Shown: positions 1 through 10,366 of the stretch, one piece after another
How the letters are laid out: each line of letters starts with the position of its first letter
How positions within the stretch are numbered: position 1 is the stretch's first letter
Assembly: GCA_031761405.1 (NCBI GenBank)
Contig: JASEVX010000011.1
Span: forward strand, 36,075,955-36,139,954
Direction of reading: 5' to 3'
Length of the DNA: 64,000 bases
Source: Serripes groenlandicus
Lineage: Eukaryota > Mollusca > Bivalvia > Cardiida > Cardiidae
The notes under the pieces: model-generated
Told to the model about the DNA's origin: nothing
Seen by the model: the letters and a program-made list of their open reading frames with translations, nothing else
Databases searched by the model: none
Program-made: the position numbers and the translations under genes

Positions 1-204
1 GATACTTAACAGTTACGTGAACATGTAGATATTATATCAACATAGGATTTTGAAAAAAAAATTGTTCCACGCCACACGAATAATTACCTTCAGAGAAGCT
101 AGATATAATCATGATTTAAAGAGGGATAGGTACAGTTGAACACTTGTGTTAGAGGTCACATCTGTTAAGTAGCGAACTTAGTCAGGTCATACGAAATACT
201 TTAA

Positions 205-310
205 AATTAGTAGCAATGGCTACCGTCACTGGTCCTCAGGATTCCGGGGGTATAAATTATATTCTGAGACGGAGCAGATGGATAGGTTGATATGAATACA
301 CTGTACAGAA
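205..310 (+). repeat. Degenerate 3' part of a tRNA-type SINE
   Basis: The stretch 'agtagcaatggctacc' followed by 'cctcaggattccgggggt' and 'gatggatagg' matches, in the same order and spacing, the body of the better-preserved SINE copy at 7378-7612 ('gtagtaatggctgcc', 'gctcagggttgcgggg', 'gatagatgg'). The tRNA-like head is not recognisable here. Probably an old, head-less copy. Confidence 0.4.
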
Positions 311-354
311 ATGTCAGCGTGTACCTTTTCCCATGGACATGCTCAAGTAATGCC

Positions 355-680
355 TAATCGAACAGGTACTAAGACCAATCGGAATACCTCGGTGATGAAT
401 AGCTCAGCCACACTCGGATGTATCAAGTAAGCCGCCATTGGGACAATATAGGTCACATGATCAAAAACATGGCGCCGCCCATAAAGTCAGCAATCACGCC
501 AGTGGAACAGAAACAAATCAACTGTTTGCTTTGCAGTTAAACTGTAAAAAGATTGTTTAACTTAAAAAATAATAAGTGTAGGGGGATTAATGATGAAGGA
601 TGACGGAATTACCCGAGTGATTCCGATTGGTACTAAGACCCCCGCCCCACATCGCCAGATGCAGTACATTATTAATTTAT
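355..680. repeat. Short inverted motif pair shared with 58893-58965
   Basis: The sequence around 'ggtactaagaccaatcgg' and 'aatacctcggtgatgaat' (355-405) recurs reverse-complemented at 585-645 ('gatgacggaattacccgag', 'ccgattggtactaagac'). A third version at 58893-58965 carries both halves. No coding signal is visible. It looks like remains of one small inverted-repeat element. Confidence 0.35.
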
Positions 681-696
681 TGATTAATTTACTTTT

Positions 697-823
697 TATT
701 ATTCTAACGGAATGAAATTGCTCGTTTTGAGCAATTTCTTCTTTTGTCACTATGTTTTAAAAAAAGCCGTCTGCTGCAGAGGCGTCAGAAAGCGTCTATA
801 TGAGGGAAAGGGTTAACGACATA
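697..823. mobile_element. CTGCTGCAG-type palindromic MITE, half copy
   Basis: Shows the family's central palindrome 'gaaattgctcgttttgagc', then 'ttttgtcac' and 'gccgtctgctgcagaggcg', and the terminal 'gagggaaagggttaa'. The left arm is missing. This family recurs more than a dozen times in the window; complete copies start with 'ttaaccctttccc' and end with its reverse complement. Confidence 0.6.
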
Positions 824-892
824 CAATGTTAAACGAAATGTTCCGTTGTTGTATTATTTGAGTTCCATTGGGATCACCCGTACGTCCGTCGT

Positions 893-1135
893 TAACCTTA
901 ACCCTTTCCCTCATACGACAATTCTGCAGCAGACGACTTTGAACCTATTTTGTCAAAACATAGAAAATCTCCATAATTGAATGGATAACCTATGACTAAA
1001 AGTGGAAACATTGTGACAAAAGGAGAAATTGCACGTTTTGTGCAATTTCTTCTTTTGTCGCTATGTTTTCAAAAAGCCGTCTGCTGCAGAGGCGTCAGAA
1101 AGCGTCTATATGAGGGGAAGGGTTAACGACGCACG
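893..1135. mobile_element. CTGCTGCAG-type palindromic MITE, near-complete copy
   Basis: The order is terminal 'cttaaccctttccctcat', 'ctgcagcagacgac', the core palindrome 'gacaaaaggagaaattgc'/'gcaatttcttcttttgtc', then 'gtctgctgcag' and terminal 'gaggggaagggttaac'. About 240 bp. The two arms are inverted copies, so the whole can fold into one hairpin. No coding capacity. Confidence 0.7.
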
Positions 1136-1145
1136 CAGGTGGGGC

Positions 1146-1352
1146 TTTAACCCTTTCCAGCACAGAGACGCTTTCTGTGTTAACCCTTATTATACATATC
1201 ACAACAATGCAGCAGTCGTTTGTCGAAAACATTGTGGCAAAAGGAGAAATTACTCAATGTAACCATCCTATTCAATAATTAGTCTTTCATATCTGGAGAT
1301 TCTCCATTGTGTTGACAATATGTGTTCAAAGTCATCTGCTGCAGATTTGTGA
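1146..1352. mobile_element. CTGCTGCAG-type palindromic MITE, diverged copy
   Basis: Contains 'taaccctttcc', 'gcagcagtcg', 'acattgtggcaaaaggagaa' and 'tcatctgctgcag' in family order, ending in 'aaagggcta'. The core palindrome is eroded. Confidence 0.55.
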
Positions 1353-1482
1353 TATGTGGAAAAAGGGCTAACACAAAGAAGTATTTGATGACAACAGTGT
1401 GGTTTTATCAGTAGTTTATCAGGCAGTTATTCATGACAAGCTCGCATCATATGGAAAAGAGTGTTTGTATGTTCGTTCAGAC

Positions 1483-1690
1483 AACGCAACACACGTCTGC
1501 AGCAGACGACTTTTTGAAAACATAGTGACAAAAGAAGAAATTGCTCAAAAAGAGCAATTTCTCCTTTTGTCACAATGTTTTTCCACTTTTAGTCATAAGT
1601 TATCCATTCAATTATAGAGATTTTCTACTTTTTGACAATTATGTTCAACGTCGTCTGCTGCAGAATTGTCGTATGAGGGAAAGGGTTAAG
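1483..1690. mobile_element. CTGCTGCAG-type palindromic MITE
   Basis: Left arm 'gtctgcagcagacgac', core 'gaaattgctcaaaaagagc' with flanking 'gtgacaaaag'/'cttttgtcac', right arm 'cgtcgtctgctgcag' and terminal 'gagggaaagggttaag'. Fourth of five copies packed into the first 2.2 kb. Confidence 0.65.
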
Positions 1691-1937
1691 ACTCAAAATA
1701 TGATGTACTGGGCGTTCACAAATACCGTCTCACTGAATCGAATCTTTTGCGTACAAACAACAGTTTAATGAATGATTCTTTTGAGAACCAACAACATAGT
1801 TTATCAAACGTTAGTTTAGTACGAGCAGTAGTCTTGGTCTCTTGGTATTTATTATCTTGAGTACTATGAACATAGTCTAAGGATCACATGATGATATTCG
1901 AATATGACATACGCATAATATCTAGAGCTGTTGGCTC

Positions 1938-2170
1938 CTTAACCCTTTCCCTCATACGACAATTCTTCAGCAGACGACTTTGAACATACTTTTGTCAAAA
2001 AATAGAAAATCTCTATAATTGAATGGTTAACCTATGACTAAAACTTGAAAACATTGTGGCAAAAGGAGAAATTGCTCGTTTTGAGCAATTTCTTCCTTTG
2101 TCGCTATTTTTTCAAAAAGCCGTCTGCTGCAGAGGCGTCAGAAAACGTCTATATGGGGGAAAGGGTCAAA
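1938..2170. mobile_element. CTGCTGCAG-type palindromic MITE, near-complete copy
   Basis: Terminal 'cttaaccctttccctcat', 'cagcagacgac', core 'gaaattgctcgttttgagc', 'gtctgctgcagaggcgtc' and terminal 'gggggaaagggtcaa'. By eye it is closest to the copy at 893-1135, including the internal 'gaatggttaacctatgac' block, so these two may be recent relatives. Confidence 0.65.
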
Positions 2171-2359
2171 TGAGCCCCCGCCCATGGGAAAAGGGACAAG
2201 TTGGCATTTCTGAACAGTGTAAGTTCAGGTTAGGCTGTTTTATTTCGTCTAATAAAAATATACACACGTTGACATAACATTCTAACAAGCTTATATATAC
2301 ACCTATATACAATACAATTTCTTTTATTGCATAAAAACTACAAGTTTTATCGCAAGTTA

Positions 2360-3300
2360 AACAAACAAAAATCCATTGCCAACTTTTGGGAAATCCGGTG
2401 TCTCGAAAGCTCCTATGGAGTTTTTTAGGGAAAAAATAGTTAAATTGCTCCTACAAATTAGTTAATGAATGGATCATTTCATTTCAAACGAATATGGTAG
2501 GAAAATATTTGCTTATTAATATGATATTTTTAATATGATTCTATGATTTTTACAATTTAGTATTTTTTTTAGGTTTTTGTTGGTCACCCAAAGTTACATT
2601 GAAATAAGAAGGAGCTAAATAATTATTCTGCCTTTTTAAGGTGTTTAAAAACATCAGATTGCTTCATTTCAAACGGTTCAAGATGCAGATTTTCTCTCTC
2701 TTTCATTTGTTCTTATTCAAATCATCATTTTACACATATATTTTGGTCCTTTTTGAACATTTATGTAAAATTGTATGCCTCAGAAGGGTGAGCTGTCTAT
2801 GTATTGGTGTGTGCGGTAATGTGTCATCTGAGCCAGGGGCGTAGCTCCCTTAAGGCACTGTAGGCACGTACCTACACATTTTTTCTAATGTATCGACCAG
2901 ATCAGCCTGCGCTGTCCGCGCAGACTGATCCGGCCGACACATTCCGTCTTAGGGGGATAGATGTATAGAGTAGTTATTCCTGAAACAGAAAATCCACAGG
3001 AGGCGAAAAGTGTCTATCCGGGTTAGGCCTGTGTGGCATGCTTAGGCTGATACAGGTCGATACTTTACGCAGAGTCCACAATGTTGATTTTCTCACGAGA
3101 GGTCCTACACATTGATTATTGCAAAGCTACGCCCCTGTCAGCAGGGTATCAATACACCCATCAGGGTATCAATCCACCCATCAGCTTATCCCACCGTTTA
3201 TGACCTGATAACAAAAACTGACTGACCATATTGATTTTGGTACAATTTTACGAATATAGATATAAAAATAATCTTCAATCTCTGCAAAACATGTGTTGTC
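2360..3300 (+). repeat. Dispersed repeat, copy 1 (pair with 4985-5200)
   Basis: 'gaaatccggtgtctcg', 'ttaaattgctcctacaaatt' and 'aatcttcaatctctgcaaa' recur in the same order near 5010-5190. Copy 1 is longer because a terminal-inverted-repeat element (2834-3137) interrupts it. No coding signal is visible. Confidence 0.5.
2834..3137. mobile_element. TIR element (CAGGGGCGTAGCT ends) carrying a nested MITE
   Basis: Left end 'caggggcgtagct' and right end 'agctacgcccctg' are exact inverted copies, about 304 bp apart. Such CAGGGGCG termini are typical of hAT-like non-autonomous elements (family knowledge). No clean target duplication was identified. The inside matches the MITE seen at 7918-8140 and 57125-57785 ('cgcgcagactgat', 'cacaggaggcgaaaagtgt'), so one element seems to carry another. 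Confidence 0.55.
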
Positions 3301-3798
3301 TTTGTATACGCGCATTTGAAGTTTAGAAAATACAGCAGTACTAATTTTCGTCAAAGCCTCAAATAAACAAATATCAAAGTTTTCACTCTTCTAGAATAAA
3401 TCGAGACTGAGAATATAATAAAACAAAACATTTTATGACCCCCATAAATTACTCTAGCTTATAAAACCAAGCGGACAGCGACAGATATCTGGTAAACTAG
3501 CTTATGTAAACGCAAGTATTGCTCGGAGATAGAGATCGGTCGATAGCCTGATAAGCCCCAAAGTTGGCAATGTTGTGATTGGAAACCATATCCCACACCT
3601 TATATCATAAATGACGTCGCCGGAGTGTAATAAAGCCATTGAATAAATTGCGTATTCAACTAGTGTAATAACAATGTTACGTAACGTGACGTCATAATGT
3701 AACGTTTAGCGTTGTAAATACGTTCGCTTTATAGCGACGTTTATATGGATATAGCGCTGTAAATGATTAAATTAGTATTTATGATATAAAAAGAACAT

Positions 3799-3933
3799 TA
3801 CATTCGTGGTCATTCAATACGAACTTTATTAAACTCGTTTTCTAAAAGTGATAAAAACTCGCCAAGGCTCGTTCTTATCAATTTCAGAAAACTCGTTTAA
3901 TAAATTCCGTATTGAATAACCACTCATGTAATA
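3799..3933. repeat. Inverted repeat, about 47-bp arms
   Basis: 'attacattcgtggtcattca' on the left and 'tgaataaccactcatgtaat' on the right are near-perfect inverted copies. The pairing continues inwards through 'ttattaaactcgttttct' and 'agaaaactcgtttaataa'. The loop holds 'aaactcgccaaggctcgttc'. Consistent with a small hairpin MITE. Confidence 0.6.
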
Positions 3934-4792
3934 TCCTCTATTTATAGAATGTCGCAGTAAATATAGTAAAGGTTAATTATTACACCAGCGATTAAAATCA
4001 ATCAAGCATACAGTGTGAAATGACATATTTCAATGCTCTTTCTCTATACCAATACAAGATGATATACCCCTCCAAATAACTCATATTTTGGATCACATAT
4101 TCTTCCCTCATTATTTTTATTTAAGTTTGTATGATGTGTATTGTTTGTAGATATTTCAAAATTGAATTAATTGCAATTATAAATGTACTACGAAGAGATA
4201 TATGTACCTCTAGGAAATGAGTAATACCATCGTATTTCATTAGTTAACGTTCAGAACTTTTAATACGAATTAATGTATTCAATTCACCTATCTTTAGGAC
4301 CCTGACTGTGTAGGTAGTATACATTTTGTATACATATTTTCAAAAGAGTTTAAAATGAGGATGCAGCAGCCTTTGAGTAACTGTCATGCATCGCCGATTA
4401 GCCATTAATAACCAGACACCCAAACTTTATAATTCAGAACGTGTTTATATTTATATTTTAACAAGCCACATTCAAATCTTGACAACGGTGTGTTTAAAAC
4501 GCTATCCCTCATACTGATGGTTATTAACGCCTCTACTGCAAAAGCCTTTTAAAACTTTGCAAACAATGATGCAGATTCAGATGAGACAGCTCATAAGAGC
4601 TGTCTCTCCTGAAATCTGCATTGTTTGCCACTTAGACATTGAATTTTACCAACTGTCCTGATGGACGAAAAATGTTACTGAGTAAATTCTGCAGATGACT
4701 CTAGCTCGAAGTGAATCTGTAACAGGAGAGCATATTGTGACTTCCTGTCTTTTATGTCGGCATCTAACAGACGTATTTTGAAATAGACGACA

Positions 4793-4840
4793 GGGGCGGA
4801 TCCAGGATTTGGGCTTGGGGGCGGGGGGAGGCGTACATTT
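4793..4840 (+). mobile_element. Possible left terminus of a hAT-like element
   Basis: 'caggggcggatccaggattt' followed by a G-rich run resembles termini of animal hAT elements. The matching inverted end was not found downstream, so this is a lone end or a chance match. Confidence 0.25.
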
Positions 4841-4984
4841 GTTGTCATTTCGTCGATGTATAACTTCAGTTCATGTACATGTTTATAATTATTCTGATGG
4901 TGGATTTCGAAGTAGCATACAGCGAGGATATTTCCTGGTATTACTATTAATTATCTGCTCAGAATCTAATTTAATGTCTCTATG

Positions 4985-5200
4985 AATAAACAAAACCATT
5001 GAAAACTTTCGCGAAATCCGGTGTCTCTAAAGCTTCAATAGAGTTATATAGGATACAAATGGTTAAATTGCTCCTACAAATTAGTTAATGAATGTAAAGC
5101 AAAGACACATACATGTATTTAAACATTTAGAAAGAATAAACAAAGATATATCGATATAAAAGTAATCTTCAATCACTGCAAAGCATATTTTTTTGATTTG
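4985..5200 (+). repeat. Dispersed repeat, copy 2 (pair with 2360-3300)
   Basis: Same block order as copy 1: 'gaaatccggtgtctc', 'ttaaattgctcctacaaatt', then 'aatcttcaatcactgcaaa'. Differences are scattered substitutions and small gaps. No ORF of interest. Confidence 0.5.
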
Positions 5201-5539
5201 CTTACTGTATGACACATTATAGTTGCAGTCAATGTTAAGCAAACTGTAAACTAAATGGTTTCAGGACTAAACTTGTCATTTCACGACTAAACTTCCCATG
5301 CTGAATATCACATAGATCGTAGCATATAAAAGGTCTAACCCCTAAGTCAAAATTGACCCTTTCTGCCCTTGATAACCTATTAGAATAGGCTATGGTAGCC
5401 AGGTGAGCAATATAGGCACATATTGGCCTTCTTGTTTAATATAAAGGGATATTTGGCCTTCTTGTTCAACATATTTACATCCTGTCTGTTTGCACAGGTT
5501 ATTTAAATGTATCTTGTAAATTCGTCTTGTTATATAGGG

Positions 5540-5676
5540 ATAATACACATTTTCGAGGGCGTGAACATCTGCGGACGCCCGCAAAATGTGTTTACGCCCG
5601 AGTGCGAAGCACGAGGGCATAAACACATTTCAAGGGGCGTCCGCAGATGTTCACGCCCGAGAAAATGTGTATTTTC
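5540..5676. repeat. Long nested palindrome
   Basis: Outer arms 'atacacattttcgagggcgt' and 'cgcccgagaaaatgtgtat' are inverted copies, continuing through 'gaacatctgcggacgccc' and 'gggcgtccgcagatgttc'. Inside, 'aaatgtgtttacgcccg' pairs with 'agggcataaacacattt' around a small 'gtgcgaagcac' hairpin. Nearly the whole 137 bp can fold on itself. ORFs crossing it on both strands follow from the symmetry and are not genes. Confidence 0.7.
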
Positions 5677-6326
5677 GCTATTATTGCATTAAATAAGAGC
5701 AAACATCCAACATATAGTCAGCTGTAACGTTCAGTTGTACGATAACCGCCGATGAACATGACGCGATAAGGATTGGCATATGTGACGTCATAAAGTAAAC
5801 AAGTTATGTTTTATATATATCCACGAACCGGTCCTACATCAAGGTTGCCATCGCTGACTCGAATGGTTTTGGATTATGTTATGCTCTTTAACTGTGAGTC
5901 TATTGCATGTTACCGATTATCGAGTTAAAGAAGCTGATGTTATTGTTAACCCAACAATTGCTCCTATTCTAGGGGAGATGGAGGGTCCATGTTTTGTTTA
6001 CTAACGGTGCCCGGGTTATGCATATGTAAAACACCTAACCGGTCTGAAACGGCACGTACGCGCGAGAATCGCTTTGTTTATACACGTTTTCTCGCCGTTT
6101 ACGCCCGTTTTTTGCAATGTTTCTGTATCCCTTAAGCGGGCGTAAAACATAGATTTTATGCAATAATTATGGTTAAGGACATGTCATTAGCGCCGTGTAA
6201 TGTTGTGAATACGAAACATGTACGTTTCCAGATGCCACGGTGCACGTTTAAGTGTTTACCGATAACGATGTCATTTTATCTCTAGGAATTACTCATTCCA
6301 TTTTTACCAGTTTCTTCCTTATTTAA

Positions 6327-6972
6327 AGGTGCTGAACTCCAGATGGAGATCAAACTTTTGAAATGTTGAAACTTCTGCAAATATTGCTAATAGTAACAGC
6401 AAAGTAAGTAATAAATAGTTCAAAACTATTTTGGCGGTAAATGTTGAAAAACATTCAATTGAAAGTCATGAAAATATGCAGAATTATGCTTACTGAAGCA
6501 TAAACAATCAACATTTAGTTGTTCATTGTACTGGAAAGTGAAATTATTTAATCCCAGAAATATATTTCAAGACAACTTTTGAACAGTTTTAAAATGTTGT
6601 CTATACTATCCGGAGAAGTAGTTTAATTAATAATATTCTTTAACAATTGATAATGTAAGATAAACTTAAGAGAATACTCCTATTACACTAAGGAGGTCAA
6701 GCGAATTGACCTAATTTGTGGAAATACCTTCCTACTATTATTATTTTCATATTTGCTTTTATAATTATTATTTAGTTTTTTATTTTCTTCTATTTTGAAT
6801 GATAAACATCCGTTTTTGTGTATATTTCATGTAATTGTAATTAATAATATGTTTTCTTTTTGTATTGTATATAGTAATATGATGTGTTGTTTGATTAGAA
6901 ACTGTATAGTTTACGTCATTACAATTATCTATCTCTATCTATCTACTATCTATACTATGAAGTTCAGCACCT
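6327..6972. mobile_element. TTAA-flanked MITE, 12-bp TIRs
   Basis: The element begins AGGTGCTGAACT and ends AGTTCAGCACCT, an exact inverted pair, and is directly flanked on both sides by TTAA (6323-6326 and 6973-6976). TTAA duplication is the signature of piggyBac-like transposition (family knowledge). The 646-bp interior is very AT-rich and has no transposase. Inference: a non-autonomous piggyBac-type element. Confidence 0.6.
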
Positions 6973-7047
6973 TTAAGAGGTCCCTGTTAGAAAACGTTCA
7001 CACCTTTGTTATCTTTATTGAACGTGTGGACGTAAGCAGGAAACAAA

Positions 7048-7296
7048 TCGAGGGCTTGGCGTGAAACGGTTGTAACTAAAAACCTATTTTGAAAACACTG
7101 GTTTAGGGGCAATTTTGACCCCTTTGTAAACAATGCAAATTTAGGTGCCATTGCTCAGAACGAGCAATGGCACCTAAATTTCCATTGTTTAAAAAGAAAA
7201 ATGATTCAACGCTTTTAAAGACTTTATGGCGAGGGGATGAACCTTGGTAAAAAAAATACCAGTTTTAGTTACAACCGTTTCACACCAAGCCCTCTA
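7048..7296. mobile_element. Palindromic MITE with gagggcttgg TIRs
   Basis: Ends 'gagggcttggcgtgaaacgg' and 'ccgtttcacaccaagccctc' are inverted copies and extend into 'ttgtaactaaaa'/'ttttagttacaa'. The centre (7129-7191) is a second palindrome built on 'aggtgccattgctc'. About 249 bp, no coding capacity. Confidence 0.6.
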
Positions 7297-7377
7297 AATG
7301 TCTGATTAGTGGTGTTATCTGTCTCGAATATAATCGATGGGGTTGATTGGTTTTTCACAGCATACGTTCTCTGATGA

Positions 7378-7612
7378 CCGCCTCGTTGGTGTACTGGTAG
7401 AGCGTCCGCCTCGTGTGCGGGAGGAAGTGGGTTCGATTCCCGGCCGGGTCAATCCAAAGACTTTGACAATTGTAGTAATGGCTGCCCTCCATGGCGCTCA
7501 GGGTTGCGGGGTTTAGTATTACGACTGACTGCCTGGTTTCAGGATAGATGGATCAGTAGAACTGGTAAAGTTATCCAGAAAACGCCGTGATATAATAGAA
7601 ACAAGAGGACCA
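7378..7612 (+). mobile_element. tRNA-derived SINE (family C)
   Basis: The head has a box A-like 'ctggtagagcgtccgcct' and a box B 'gggttcgattccc', as in a tRNA promoter. The body follows ('gtagtaatggctgcc', 'cgactgactgcctg', 'ggatagatgg') and ends 'gccgtgatataatagaa', the tail shared with V-SINE-like molluscan families. Same-family copies: 54358-54600, 56678-56900, 53945-54090 (reverse) and a degenerate one at 205. Confidence 0.65.
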
Positions 7613-7875
7613 TGATGGCCCTGGATCGCTCACATGATTTTTTCTTCACTTTAGCTATATAAGCCCCGCCCCCTGGCGGCCATAGTTTCAGACGAATCAA
7701 CTTGGCTTGAAGGAATCTGATAGAGGGTCACCCTAGGAACAGTTCTACAAACTTATTTGAAAATCGGCCTCACACTTTTGGAGGAGAAGATTTTTTAAGT
7801 TTTCACTATAGCCATATAAGGCAAAATAGCCCTGCCCACTGGCGGCCATGTTTTTCGACCAATCAATTGAACTGA
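7605..7875 (-). mobile_element. Fragment of the 170-bp tandem-core repeat (reverse)
   Basis: 'caagaggaccatgatggccc' is a sequence widespread in bivalve genomes (recollection, not searched). Behind it are about one and a half reverse-complemented units of the tandem repeat at 41525-42470: 'cccctggcggccat', 'agggtcaccctaggaac', 'ggaggagaagatttt'. It abuts the preceding SINE. Confidence 0.6.
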
Positions 7876-7917
7876 TCCTAGTATATTGACATGCATCATG
7901 TGTAAAGATAATTATTC

Positions 7918-8145
7918 ATATGAGCCGTCCCACGAGAAAACCAACATTGTGGACTCTGCGCAAAGTAACGATCAGGATCAGCCTAAGCATGCCGCGCTGG
8001 CTAACCCGGAAAGGCACTTTTCGCCTCCTGTGGATTTTCTGTTTCAGGAATCATTACTCTATACCTCTGCGCGGACTGCGCATGCTAATCCGGTCGATAT
8101 ATTACGTATAGTCCATAATGTTGGTTTAAGTCATGCTCGATTATA
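7918..8145. mobile_element. MITE of the 'gagccg...gagaaaacc' family
   Basis: Begins 'gagccgtcccacgagaaaac' and ends near 'atagtccataatgttggttt'; the two ends are approximate inverted copies. The interior carries 'ttttcgcctcctgtggattt' and 'ctgcgcggactgcgca'. Relatives at 2865-3110 and 57125-57785. The two ORFs here are repeat sequence, not genes. Confidence 0.55.
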
Positions 8146-8171
8146 AAGCAAGTTCCAATATAAATAGCATT

Positions 8172-8380
8172 GCAAAGTCGATGTGCAGTGGTTGAGCGTC
8201 GGCCTCTCGTATCAATGGTCCAGGTTTCGAATCCCGTAATAAACGGATTCTGCCATATGATTTCTACACTCGAATGAGGCGAATGCCGGTTAAGTCTCCA
8301 GAAAACAGACATCGAGCGTGACTGATATAACTTGAAAGGTTGTTACGCAATCAATGTAAAATAAGTAAGTTAAATTTCTG
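8172..8380 (+). mobile_element. tRNA-derived SINE (family B)
   Basis: tRNA-like head 'gcagtggttgagcgtcggcc' with box B 'ggtttcgaatccc', then a body ending 'cgcaatcaatgtaaaataag'. The copy at 45352-45530 has the same architecture and the same tail 'cgcaatcgatgtaaaataaa'. The head sequence and tail differ from families A, C and D. Confidence 0.55.
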
Positions 8381-8653
8381 AATATTATGAAAATTGAGGG
8401 AAAGGCCTGTCAGAGAAAAGACATTTCAAACACCAATATACGTAGCGGTGCTGTTACGGACTGCTTTCATTATTTTCCAACCGCATTAATCATATAACCC
8501 AGATAACCCGATTCCTACCTATTTGTTAGACATGGTCATACATGCTGTGTAGCAACACCAGAGCCCGAGGCATGCGCCCTTCCATTACACAAGGTTTAAC
8601 CGTCGTAGCGGTCCAATTTTGATGTTGAAAACACCAGCTAGTAATATACTTAC

Positions 8654-9151
8654 GGTGAGCCATTGTCCGAGAATTCCAACGTGACTAGAATGGACACACA
8701 CCCTATAATCGCCATGTTTAAATACAAAATTGTTCAACACGTCCTGTGTATCTTTATCCAGCTGACCACTTTCTGACCGATCTACCCAGACTTCCAATAC
8801 GACCGTGTTATTCCCATAAATAGCTTTATTTATCGAGCTTAGGAGTCTTAAAATCGATTTAGGTCGATTATAGGTGAGTGCAAATATCCGAAGGTCCACT
8901 TGTTTCCGAGGATTTTGATTCCTTTTGAATGTAGCATTACATGGGGATTTTATCGAAGACGTATCAAACGTTAGTCGTCGCTTGTGAAACCGAATGGCTT
9001 CCACGTTTTTTAAACGAAAAAGATATTTAAAACTTAAATTTACACTTAAATTCACAACTATAATAACGCAAGCAGTCACCAAAAATATCCGACATATCGT
9101 TTTCATTTGAGAGGATCGACGCAAAACACGAATGTTTTTCTTTATCCCCAT
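8654..9151 (-). CDS. First coding exon of a glycosyltransferase-like type II membrane protein
   Basis: 166 codons from an ATG at 9151 to a consensus donor (acc|GTAAGT) after 8654, ending in phase 0. Residues 1-17 are short and basic, then comes a hydrophobic signal anchor (about 19-40, 'FLVTACVIIVVNLSVNL'). After a basic stem with NAT and NNT sequons comes 'VDLRIFALTYNRPKSILRLL' (85-104), typical of the start of a GT-A fold nucleotide-sugar domain. 'LEVWVDRS' and 'HVGILGQWLT' follow. Family knowledge: this topology fits a Golgi type II glycosyltransferase, and the pattern recalls uncharacterised invertebrate GT-A-like proteins. The ORF runs on into the intron for 22 codons, which I do not count. 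No following exon was recognised on the minus strand down to base 1, so the intron exceeds 8.6 kb or the gene is broken. Donor sugar and acceptor cannot be told. Confidence 0.6.
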
Positions 9152-9410
9152 TTGTCCTCAACACAATGAATAAATGTGACTGTGTGACGACGACACATCA
9201 CTGAAAGGTTGTAGCTTTATAATGTACCGCGATAAGAGTGTTGAAGCGAGATATCGGATCATTTAAGTATTTCATCACACCAAACTCGGCTGTTAACGTA
9301 ACTAGACGATAGTTTACGAGTTTATCCGACACGTTTCGTTAAGGTTCGTGCTTATCTATCTGACAAACAATATCAGCTGCGCTTTGCGAACACTGCAGTA
9401 TTATCCAGAT

Positions 9411-9505
9411 GCCAGTCTATTAAGCATGCGCATGCTCAAAGAAACCCCGCTTTATGTTAAGGCTTCTGACAGAATAAATTGAAATCTTGTAGAATAAACA
9501 CGTGT
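9411..9505 (+). repeat. Dispersed repeat (pair with 23217-23320)
   Basis: 'attatccagatgccagtcta', 'catgcgcatgctc' and 'gaaaccccgctttatgttaa' recur with few differences at 23217-23320. It lies upstream of the putative glycosyltransferase exon, so any promoter there would include repeat sequence. Confidence 0.55.
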
Positions 9506-9524
9506 TGTGTTATACCTGATGAAT

Positions 9525-9700
9525 AGGATTGATTGACTGATTGATTGATTGATTGGGGTTTAACGCGGTTTTTAACAATTTCTCAGTTATATCACGGCCA
9601 GTTCACCTACTCATGCATTTCCTGGTTTTCTCACACCAGTACTCCACCAGTACTCCACACAACAATCTTCCCAAGCAATGATGCATAGGAAATGAAAGTT
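9525..9700 (-). mobile_element. V-SINE-like 3' part, reverse, with (TTGA)n tail
   Basis: Read on the minus strand it contains a short 'agtactggtg' block, 'gccgtgatataactgagaaa' and 'ttaaaaaccgcgttaaac', then a (TCAA)n tail (9525-9556 on plus). This matches the 3' half of the SINE at 43062-43318. The head is missing. Confidence 0.6.
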
Positions 9701-10366
9701 CCGCACCACAAACCCCTCACTATATAATCTACATGTATGTGGAACACCTCAAAGTATGTGAGGTATTTTTTGTGATGCAGAACTCTCAGTTCGACAATGT
9801 CATTACACTTCTATTTTTATAAAGTCAACATGTGAGACGATATGTAATTATTCAGGTATTCCCTTGGTATGCTCTTAATCCAACAACTTGCCCTCCCACC
9901 TTTATCTACTTTACCTTTGTTAATCGTATAGTGTGAAGCAAAAGTAATAAATGTATATAAATACCATAACTCATGATCAGTAAGAAGATAAAATCTATAT
10001 ATAAAATCCCGCAAGACAAGATCAGTATATAAGTTTATACATAGCGCAGGACTACAGCAGACGGCACAAAATCATTCAGCTATGAACATTTTGAATTAAC
10101 ATTTTTACCGCCTGGTGTTATGACATACATAAACAGTTTAACACTTATCATACTGAACAGACTGTTATATGATGAGTCTTTAGTTTTTATTTCATCAATA
10201 CAGTATGTGACCCACATATTTATAACAGAGAACCCAACACAGCAGCTGTTATGCTCGCCAAATAGTTAATTCTGCACGGCGAGGGTAAATAAATCCATAA
10301 CGACGACGACGAGCAGCTGTTATTATTTTTAGCCTTTTACACGCCTTGTACATATATATATATATA

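Noticed and set aside
5390..5692. Opposed ORFs of 61 and 78 codons
   Set aside because: They cross a palindrome, so both strands read alike; no protein features.
7886..8312. Overlapping ORFs of 63-86 codons
   Set aside because: They lie in a MITE and a SINE; the same DNA recurs at 57.2 kb with different frames open.
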